Part shown: positions 1 to 4,808 of the stretch, piece by piece
Layout of the letters: each line of letters begins with the position of its first letter
How positions within the stretch are numbered: the first letter of the stretch is position 1
DNA from: Limnochordia bacterium
GTDB lineage: Bacteria; Bacillota; Limnochordia; Darwinibacteriales; B1SED10-159
Length of the DNA stretch: 6,049 nucleotides
Reading direction: 5' to 3'
Assembly (NCBI GenBank): GCA_007132255.1
Contig: SLOZ01000515.1
Span: 1 to 6,049, forward strand
The notes under the pieces: model-generated
What the model saw: only the letters and a program-made list of their open reading frames with translations
The model's database searches: none
Told to the model about the DNA's origin: nothing
Made by a program: the position numbers and the translations under genes

Positions 1-422
1 TGACGCAGCTCTACCCTCGTATCTTTAGCACACCCCGAAGCGGACGTACGGTTTTGGCCTGCTGCGTCGGCAATGAGCTCCATGAGATGGGTATTCGTAT
101 GGTGTGTGACATGTTCGAAGTCCACGGATGGGACAGTATTTATCTGGGTGCAGCGCTTCCCGAAGACGCAATTCTTCGAAGTATTGAAGAGCATTCACCA
201 GATTTGGTGGCACTGTCGGTAACAATGCCTCACCATCTACCGCACAGTCATGCCATCCTGCAGCGGATTCGGGAGCATCCACAGACCAGCGGGATTAAGG
301 TAGCTTTGGGAGGACAGGCTTTTCGGATGGGCCCCTATTTGCCCCGGGCTTGGGGAGCAGATTACACAAGCCAAAATGCAGAGCGGTTGGTTCAGTGGGC
401 AAATGCCCAGGTGTATTCATAG
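1..422 (+). CDS. Cobalamin (B12)-binding domain protein, 5' end missing
   Basis: The frame is open from the window edge (first full codon at base 3) to TAG at 420-422, so only the C-terminal ~139 residues are present. They form a B12-binding Rossmann domain. The hallmark DxHxxG loop appears as ELHEMG, with the His codon at 81-83. In this family that His is the lower axial ligand of cobalt. The family Asp is replaced by Glu. Further expected elements follow in order: a helix leading to GWDSIYLGAALP, the LSVTMPHH strand-loop (the usual SxT/SxL position), and ALGGQAF (the GG that lines the nucleotide tail). The lack of a long C-terminal extension and the ELHEMG form resemble sensor-type B12 proteins more than methionine synthase or mutases. 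The missing N-terminus could be a helical cap or a DNA-binding domain, so a CarH-like regulator, a corrinoid protein or a signalling protein all remain possible. A diguanylate cyclase gene follows 50 bases later on the same strand. Confidence 0.85.
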   Translation, partial: TQLYPRIFSTPRSGRTVLACCVGNELHEMGIRMVCDMFEVHGWDSIYLGAALPEDAILRSIEEHSPDLVALSVTMPHHLPHSHAILQRIREHPQTSGIKVALGGQAFRMGPYLPRAWGADYTSQNAERLVQWANAQVYS

Positions 423-458
423 GCCCCGTTCGCAATTGGGGAAGGACGGCAAAGGGTC

Positions 459-465
459 GGGAGGT
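459..465 (+). promoter_or_regulatory. Ribosome binding site setting the GTG start of the GGDEF protein
   Basis: GGGAGGT lies 7 bases before GTG at 473. The same frame is open back to a TTG at 350, but that codon lies inside the B12-binding gene and has no Shine-Dalgarno box, so 473 is the preferred start. Confidence 0.7.
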
Positions 466-472
466 AGCTGCG

Positions 473-2320
473 GTGCATTTTCTAGTGCGCGTAGACACGC
501 AAGGCAATGTCCAGCGGGTCGTTTGGTGTGACATTGGACTACCACACGGTTGTGCAGAATCACCGCTTGAGGTGGCGGCTGGCAGGCAAACGTTCGCCCT
601 TCAGGAGGGCGATTCGCTGCTTGAGCTGTTTCACGAGCAGGCTCGGCCTGCTATTGTCAGCATGCTGCGCAGGGCTTTGGCCAACGATAAAGCTGCTTCC
701 ACGCTGGCCATTCAGCCGCGGCCATCTGGAGACCATGCCAGTTCGCAGGTCTTTTCGCTGCACGCGTTTCCGATGCTGGGTGAGGTTATGGTCATGGGGA
801 TCTGTGATGATCCGGGCGCTTTGGACCAGTATACGGCGGCGTACAACCAATTGGTTAATGCCATGCGTCGCGAATTCAAGGATGTGGTGCGCCACAAGGA
901 GGAGTCTGTGCAGGAGAGCTTTGACCAAATCCAGGGGTTGAACAATCAGCTGGTGAACATGCGCCGCAAGTTGGAAAAGGCCAACTATCAGCTGGAAGCA
1001 GCGAACCAAGGCTTGCAGGCTGACTTGAAGAAGGATAAATTGACCGGTCTGCTTGGGCAGTACCAGTTCTGGGGCGAGATGGAGCAAATTCTGCGCAGTG
1101 ACCCAGAACAAACTGCGGTTTTTGTCTTCTTGGATCTCGATGATTTCAAACACATCAATGACCACTTTGGGCATCTGTCCGGAGATGCTGTCTTGGTGGA
1201 GTTTGCTCGCCGTTTGGCTTCAGGACCATGGGGCCCCGCTTTGGCTATACGCATTGCCGGCGATGAGTTTGGGTTATTTTTGCACCATGTTCCCACGGTT
1301 AATCAGGAGTACAGGGACAAGCTCGAACAGCAGCTGCAAAAGCATGTTCTAGAACCACCCATAGCGTTGGAAGCCGTAGATATGCGGTTGTCTATGAGTA
1401 TTGGAGCTGCAGTGTACAGTCGTGATGCGCAGAATGTCAACGATCTCATTCGTTTTGCAGACTATGCCATGTACCAGGGAAAGACCACTGGCAAGAACCA
1501 GATGATCTGGTTCGATCAGCAGCAATACCAGAGCGAGCAGCAACCCCGCCAGCAGGTGGCCGCCCTGCAGCAAGTTCTGGAGCAGCGGGACTTCTACCAT
1601 GGCTTTCAACCCGTTGTCTCGGCCGCGGACGGCCAGATCCACGGCTTTGGCAGTTTCTTGCGCTCTAACCACCCCCTGCTGACAGACCCGCGTATCCTGC
1701 TGCATACCGCCTTGGAGATGGGCCAGGACTATTTGGTCGAGAAGATTAGCATCGAAATCCTCTTGGAACAGCAGGATGGTCTGCACGAACAATTGCGGGA
1801 ACGGAAATTATTCGTCTCCCAAGGGCCGTATCCCGGATTTCAAACAAAAGCTCTCCAGGATCTGTCCCAAATCGTTCAGGGCTCGGAACTGGTCGTTGAA
1901 GTACCCGTTGGTGAGAGTACGCCCTGTTCGGAGTATGCAGATTTTTTCCAAACTCTGCGGAGTTTGGGATGCCAAGTGGCCTTGAAGCATTTTGTCGCCG
2001 GTCGAGGCGATGATCTCAAGCTGCTCGCTCTCGAGCCAGATTACGTCAAGATTTCTCTGAAGGATCTTCCTGCCAATGGCGCCACTGCTCATGCTCGCTG
2101 TCTGCAGAACATTGTCCGTTATGCCAAGCTCCAGGGCACAAAGGTGATTGTGGAGGCTATTGAGACCGAGGGGCACCTCCGCCAGGCGCTTGCTCTGGGA
2201 CCCGATTACCTACAGGGCTACTACATCGGGCATCCCGGTCCTTGTGTAGAGACAGTGGCACCGAGCATTGTTGAGCTGCTGCAGGCCCTTTCCTCCAAGA
2301 CGGGTGAGGACGCTTCATGA
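473..2320 (+). CDS. Diguanylate cyclase: PAS-like / coiled coil / GGDEF / degenerate EAL
   Basis: The 615-residue protein probably makes c-di-GMP from two GTP in the cytosol; no membrane segment is visible. Residues ~1-125 look like a divergent PAS-type sensor (strand-rich ends around a DSLLELF helix), a weak assignment. Residues ~125-187 are a heptad-like coiled coil. GGDEF spans ~188-347: DKLTGLL opening, metal-binding DLDDF at 221-225, the FKHIND..GH..GD substrate segment, and signature AGDEF at 262-266 (Ala for the first Gly is tolerated in active cyclases). The inhibitory RxxD site five residues upstream is absent (WGPA). EAL fold spans ~373-605 but is degenerate: EAL is GSF (393-395), the metal Asn is Ser449, ExTE is EVPV (476-479), DDFG is KHFV (505-508), and the Asp after VK is Ser528. 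Lys526 and Glu561 remain. Phosphodiesterase activity is therefore unlikely, and the domain may regulate or bind partners. The stop overlaps the next gene's ATG, suggesting coupling. The GTG start follows a good ribosome site. Confidence 0.88.
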   Translation: MHFLVRVDTQGNVQRVVWCDIGLPHGCAESPLEVAAGRQTFALQEGDSLLELFHEQARPAIVSMLRRALANDKAASTLAIQPRPSGDHASSQVFSLHAFPMLGEVMVMGICDDPGALDQYTAAYNQLVNAMRREFKDVVRHKEESVQESFDQIQGLNNQLVNMRRKLEKANYQLEAANQGLQADLKKDKLTGLLGQYQFWGEMEQILRSDPEQTAVFVFLDLDDFKHINDHFGHLSGDAVLVEFARRLASGPWGPALAIRIAGDEFGLFLHHVPTVNQEYRDKLEQQLQKHVLEPPIALEAVDMRLSMSIGAAVYSRDAQNVNDLIRFADYAMYQGKTTGKNQMIWFDQQQYQSEQQPRQQVAALQQVLEQRDFYHGFQPVVSAADGQIHGFGSFLRSNHPLLTDPRILLHTALEMGQDYLVEKISIEILLEQQDGLHEQLRERKLFVSQGPYPGFQTKALQDLSQIVQGSELVVEVPVGESTPCSEYADFFQTLRSLGCQVALKHFVAGRGDDLKLLALEPDYVKISLKDLPANGATAHARCLQNIVRYAKLQGTKVIVEAIETEGHLRQALALGPDYLQGYYIGHPGPCVETVAPSIVELLQALSSKTGEDAS

Positions 2321-2823
2321 CGGGACTGGTTGTGACACGAACAGGCGCCGCGTTGGCTCTCGTAACTTTGAGTTTTTTTGCCTTGCGAGGAACATTGAAT
2401 CTATTGAACGCGGTTGCCGTGCCGTTGATCCTCTATACAGCGCTCTACCCACTAATGGGTAGGCACATAGTCTTGGCAGGCGGCGGTTTCTTGCTTTGGA
2501 CACTGTTGTTTTTTCGTGTCCAATTGGTGTTTGCCTTGGTTTATCTAGGCTTGTTTACAGCCCTAGTCATAAGTCGTCACTGGGCGCTGTTGCCACGGGG
2601 TGCTCTGCTTTGGGTGCTTGCTTTCACAGGGTTTTTGACCGCAATCTATGCGACCCAATGGCTGTGGGGCATTCCGTTGGTTTCCATTACACGCGCATTG
2701 GCTGGGGGTACCCAGGCGGGACTCGTGGGTCTTATAGGACTGCAGAGTTTGCTGCCGGCTGTTGTTCTGCCGCTCCTGGCGGAGTTCTTTGATCGACGAT
2801 TGCAGCATCTGTCCCGAACATAA
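2317..2823 (+). CDS. Multi-pass membrane protein of unknown function
   Basis: I do not recognise the family. The 168-residue product is strongly hydrophobic, with five or six likely membrane segments at roughly residues 9-27, 29-47, 51-66, 68-86, 95-117 and 131-156. The short, charged loops include GRH (48-50), SRHW (86-89) and ITR (124-126). The tail FFDRRLQHLSRT is basic and probably cytoplasmic. There is no signal peptide separate from the first segment and no obvious catalytic motif. The ATG shares four bases (ATGA) with the stop of the GGDEF gene and is preceded by GGTGAGGA six bases upstream, so it is very likely translated together with it. Size and topology would fit a small transporter subunit such as an ECF S-component, or a membrane anchor or target for the signalling protein, but no residue pattern decides between these. 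Confidence 0.8.
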   Translation: MTGLVVTRTGAALALVTLSFFALRGTLNLLNAVAVPLILYTALYPLMGRHIVLAGGGFLLWTLLFFRVQLVFALVYLGLFTALVISRHWALLPRGALLWVLAFTGFLTAIYATQWLWGIPLVSITRALAGGTQAGLVGLIGLQSLLPAVVLPLLAEFFDRRLQHLSRT

Positions 2824-2842
2824 CTGCGATCCCCGTTTTGAT

Positions 2843-2870
2843 GCACCCAGTGTTGGGCAGGGGTGTTTTT
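2843..2870 (+). terminator. Possible weak intrinsic terminator after the membrane protein gene
   Basis: CACCC at 2844-2848 can pair with GGGTG at 2861-2865 across a 12-base loop, followed directly by five T (2866-2870). An alternative inner hairpin CCCA/TGGG (2846-2849 with 2854-2857) competes with it. The stem is short, so this is a tentative call. It sits where a boundary between the signalling block and the catabolic block would be expected. Confidence 0.3.
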
Positions 2871-2999
2871 GCGCGTGGTTCGGTGGAGGATGCTCGGGAA
2901 AGAAGGGACCCACCACTGCTGTCGAGAATAGTATCAGCTAATACGATGGTTCTGTGTATGCAGATCGGCGCAGACGATTGGAAAGCGAGGTGTTGTGAT
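2871..2999 (+). other. Leader region before the amidohydrolase gene
   Basis: These 129 bases carry no convincing gene. GGTGG (2882-2886) can pair with CCACC (2910-2914), and GTGGT (2875-2879) can pair instead with ACCAC (2912-2916), giving two mutually exclusive hairpins. A poor promoter-like pair, CTGTCG then TACGAT with 17 bases between, lies just downstream of this. The amidohydrolase frame is open through the region, but its translation (rich in Arg and Cys) does not match the family N-terminus, so it is treated as untranslated leader. No known riboswitch class is recognised. Confidence 0.35.
2987..2992 (+). promoter_or_regulatory. Ribosome binding site setting the TTG start of the amidohydrolase
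   Basis: GAGGTG, a direct match to part of the AAGGAGGTG consensus, lies 7 bases before TTG at 3000. The upstream in-frame ATG codons at 2838, 2946 and 2958 have no comparable site. Confidence 0.65.
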
Positions 3000-4166
3000 T
3001 TGGATACATTTCAGCTGCGGGATGTTCGTGTCATAGGTTTGAACCAATACGCAGCGGACCAGGACTTGACGATCGTGATTGAAAACGGAATTGTAACGTA
3101 TGTTGGACCCGAACCCAACGCTGAAATCAGCCCCGTCATTGACGGCCGGGGCAGTTACGTTTCTCTGGGTTGGATCGACCTGCATGGGCATTTCTACTAC
3201 GGTGCCACGGATATCGGAGTCCGGCCGGATACGGTCGGGTTTAACACCGGTGTTCACCACCTGGTGGATGCGGGATCGGCTGGCGAAGCAAACTTCGCCG
3301 GTTTGGAAGCGTTTGTGATAGGTTCGAGTGAAGTCAATGTCTTAGCGTACATCAATATTGGGCCCATCGGTGTTACTGCCGCTAACCGGATCAGTGAGTA
3401 TGCTGTTTTGGAGGCTGTGGAGTTGGAGCGGCTGTACCCAATTGTGGAACAGTATAGACGTTCCATCCGTGGTATCAAAGCGCGCGTCAGCGGTATCATC
3501 GTGGGAGAACGAGGGATGGAAGTGCTGCAGTTGGGTCAGGAAGCGTCCCGCGTGACGCAGCTGCCGCTCGTTGTCCATGTGGGCGAAGGGCCTCCGGATC
3601 TTGCGGAGCTGTTTGCTGCCATGGAACCCGGAAGCATGGCTACGCACTGCTATCATGGCAAACCGGGCAATTCTGTGCTGGATCGTCGAATTCGTGATGC
3701 TATGCGAGCGGCTGCCGCCCGGGGTGTTTTGTTGGACGTGGGTCACGGTGAGGCCAGTTTCAGCTATGCTGCTGCCGAGCTTTGTATTGCTGAAGGTCTG
3801 CTGCCGTTTTCCATTAGCACCGACGTCCACGCTCGTAATGTCAATGGCCCCGTGTGGGATCTGCCGACGACCATGGCGAAACTCTTAGCTGTGGGTCTGT
3901 CGTTGGATGACGTGATTCGCTGCGTGACGGTCCAACCTTCCAGTTTTTTACAGATACCTGGTTACAGGGAGAAATTGGAAGGAACACGGGCTCAGCTGAC
4001 GTTGTTTTCTCTCGATCATGTCGATGTCGAGATGCCTGACAGCCGAGGTGATGTACGGCGGCTGCAGCAGGCGATTGTTCCCCGAGCGGTGGTTGTGGAT
4101 GGTTGTTACCGCCGCCTTGAGCCGAAGGAACTTGCCAGTCCGCTATTCCAAGCCTCTAAAACCTAA
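3000..4166 (+). CDS. Metal-dependent amidohydrolase/deacetylase, COG3964 type
   Basis: This 388-residue, probably cytosolic enzyme belongs to the amidohydrolase superfamily (TIM barrel with binuclear metal). All ligands are visible in order: HGH at 62-64 in GWIDLHGH, Lys160 in GIKAR (bridging carboxylated lysine), His193 in VVHVGEG, His216 in ATHCYHG, and catalytic Asp275 in ISTDVHARN. LDVGHGEASFS (245-255) and NGPVWDLPTTMAK are characteristic of the COG3964 group, often mislabelled dihydroorotase. Characterised members hydrolyse acetyl-(R)-mandelate and acylated amino- or hydroxy-acids. The exact substrate here is unknown. The β-sandwich is split between the ends: ~1-55 (MDTFQLRDVRVIG.., IENGIVTYVG) and ~335-388 (IVPRAVVVDGCY). 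The TTG start gives the family's usual length and N-terminus. A longer frame back to 2838 adds 54 unrelated residues. The RidA and D-serine dehydratase-like genes downstream suggest removal of an acyl group from a D-amino acid. Confidence 0.88.
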   Translation: MDTFQLRDVRVIGLNQYAADQDLTIVIENGIVTYVGPEPNAEISPVIDGRGSYVSLGWIDLHGHFYYGATDIGVRPDTVGFNTGVHHLVDAGSAGEANFAGLEAFVIGSSEVNVLAYINIGPIGVTAANRISEYAVLEAVELERLYPIVEQYRRSIRGIKARVSGIIVGERGMEVLQLGQEASRVTQLPLVVHVGEGPPDLAELFAAMEPGSMATHCYHGKPGNSVLDRRIRDAMRAAAARGVLLDVGHGEASFSYAAAELCIAEGLLPFSISTDVHARNVNGPVWDLPTTMAKLLAVGLSLDDVIRCVTVQPSSFLQIPGYREKLEGTRAQLTLFSLDHVDVEMPDSRGDVRRLQQAIVPRAVVVDGCYRRLEPKELASPLFQASKT

Positions 4167-4238
4167 TCATCGTTCCTGTTACGCTAAGGGGTTCTGAATA
4201 CCGACACCTAGAGCGGCGCCGTGAATCGATCAGCTCAA

Positions 4239-4248
4239 TTTGATCAAA
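4239..4248. promoter_or_regulatory. Perfect 10-bp palindrome in the amidohydrolase-ridA gap (possible operator)
   Basis: TTTGATCAAA is a perfect palindrome 33 bases before the ridA start. A second GATCA at 4228-4232 forms an inverted repeat with TGATC at 4241-4245, and CGGCGCCG (4214-4221) is another short palindrome in the same gap. Such symmetry can be a repressor site, but no regulator is encoded in the window and no good -35/-10 pair was found. The 115-base gap (4167-4281) holds nothing else I can name, and no terminator. Confidence 0.25.
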
Positions 4249-4269
4249 CCAGAATCATATTCGGAGAAT

Positions 4270-4275
4270 GGAGGA
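4270..4275 (+). promoter_or_regulatory. Ribosome binding site of ridA
   Basis: GGAGGA lies 6 bases before ATG at 4282. It supports that start over the in-frame TTG at 4240, which has no such site and would add 14 residues that do not belong to the family. Confidence 0.7.
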
Positions 4276-4281
4276 TGCAGA

Positions 4282-4641
4282 ATGAAAGAGGTCATTGGTG
4301 GAAAGGTGGCAGTGCCACTGTCACCGGCAATCAAAACAGAAGAGTTCGTGTTTGTTTCGGGTCAAGTTTCCACAAAACCGGATGGCTCCATTGAGGGTGG
4401 GATCGAAGAACAAACCGCCGCTTGTCTGGATAAGGTTAAGCAGTTGCTCGAAGAAGCCGGCACGACCATGGATAACGTTGTGAAGACGTTGGTCTTCATC
4501 ACTGATGTGAAGGACTTTCAGGCCATGAATGCAGTTTATGCCCAGTACTTTCCGCAGGAGCCACCAGCTCGTTCGTGCGTACGAGCCGATCTGATGATTG
4601 ACGCCAAGGTGGAGATTGAAGCCATCGCTCTGCGCAAATAG
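4282..4641 (+). CDS. ridA: RidA family enamine/imine deaminase
   Basis: This 119-residue protein belongs to the RidA/YjgF/UK114 family, small cytosolic trimers that hydrolyse reactive enamines and imines such as 2-aminoacrylate, released by PLP dehydratases, to keto acids and ammonia. Signatures seen: EFVFVSGQV (residues 21-29), IEEQTAACLDKVKQLLEEAG, VVKTLVFITDVKDF, and the active-site block PARSCV with Arg97 and Cys99 (matching Arg105 and Cys107 of E. coli RidA). EIEAIA begins at Glu111 (equivalent to Glu120). The N-terminal GPYSQA segment is replaced by VPLSPAIK, so the usual active-site Tyr is absent. The loop between Arg97 and Glu111 is one residue shorter than in E. coli. These differences suggest a pathway-specific paralogue rather than the housekeeping copy. 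Its position between an amidohydrolase and a D-serine dehydratase-like enzyme fits removal of an enamine made by the latter. Confidence 0.9.
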   Translation: MKEVIGGKVAVPLSPAIKTEEFVFVSGQVSTKPDGSIEGGIEEQTAACLDKVKQLLEEAGTTMDNVVKTLVFITDVKDFQAMNAVYAQYFPQEPPARSCVRADLMIDAKVEIEAIALRK

Positions 4642-4658
4642 GCTGCATCCGAGATCCT

Positions 4659-4808
4659 ATGAGCATTCCCAAGATTAGCTTTGCAGAAGTTCGCGGTTCA
4701 GCACTCTGGTTTAGGCGTTTCTCTGTTCGTTGTGGCAGAGGTTGTGGCACACAACGGCTGCCGGCAGCGCTGAAACGAAAAAAGGATGTGGATACGGATT
4801 ATGTTTGA
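4659..4808 (+). CDS. Possible small ORF, 49 residues, unrecognised
   Basis: An ATG-to-TGA frame almost fills the gap after ridA and ends eight bases inside the next gene, overlapping its ATG at 4801. The product is basic, with a CGRGC cluster near residues 25-29 and an LKRKKDVD tail. No family is recognised, and only a poor Shine-Dalgarno box (GAGAT, three bases before ATG) is present. It may be a leader peptide coupled to the downstream gene, or chance openness over a structured leader. The direct repeat and hairpins in the same bases favour caution. Confidence 0.2.
   Translation: MSIPKISFAEVRGSALWFRRFSVRCGRGCGTQRLPAALKRKKDVDTDYV
4729..4749 (+). repeat. Tandem direct repeat GTTGTGGCA, 12-base period
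   Basis: GTTGTGGCA occurs at 4729-4737 and again at 4741-4749, separated by GAG. The second copy forms the left arm and loop of the hairpin at 4741-4755. Two same-phase copies about one helical turn apart could be a protein-binding site upstream of the PLP enzyme gene. Confidence 0.45.
4741..4768 (+). promoter_or_regulatory. Two adjacent hairpins in the leader of the PLP enzyme gene
   Basis: GTTGTG (4741-4746) pairs perfectly with CACAAC (4750-4755) across a 3-base loop. One base later GCTGCCGGCAGC (4757-4768) is a perfect 12-base palindrome. No T-run follows, so this is not a standard terminator. The pair ends 12 bases before the ribosome binding site at 4781 and might affect translation, transcript processing or protein binding. 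Confidence 0.4.
4781..4790 (+). promoter_or_regulatory. Ribosome binding site of the PLP enzyme gene
   Basis: AAAGGATGTG matches the AAAGGAGGTG consensus at nine of ten bases and ends 10 bases before ATG at 4801. The in-frame ATG at 4786 lies inside this box and so cannot use it, which favours 4801 as the start. Confidence 0.5.

Noticed and set aside
350..472. Longer N-terminus of the GGDEF protein from TTG at 350
   Set aside because: It overlaps the B12-binding gene by 73 bases, lacks a ribosome binding site, and gives a basic, unrelated peptide; GTG at 473 has a strong site.
560..1174. Long minus-strand open frame of 204 codons
   Set aside because: It lies antisense within the GGDEF gene, shows no recognisable domain, and is explained by codon bias of the real gene.
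2919..2947. Sigma-A-type promoter CTGTCG / TACGAT before the amidohydrolase
   Set aside because: Only about three of six and four of six matches to consensus; such matches occur readily by chance.
3000..4166. Dihydroorotase (pyrC) annotation for the amidohydrolase
   Set aside because: The LDVGHG.ASFS and ISTD.HARN.NGPV.DLPTT blocks belong to the COG3964 group, and no pyrimidine genes are nearby.
4240..4281. Earlier start for ridA at TTG 4240
   Set aside because: No ribosome binding site and 14 non-family residues. It also overlaps the palindrome; ATG 4282 has GGAGGA at the right spacing.
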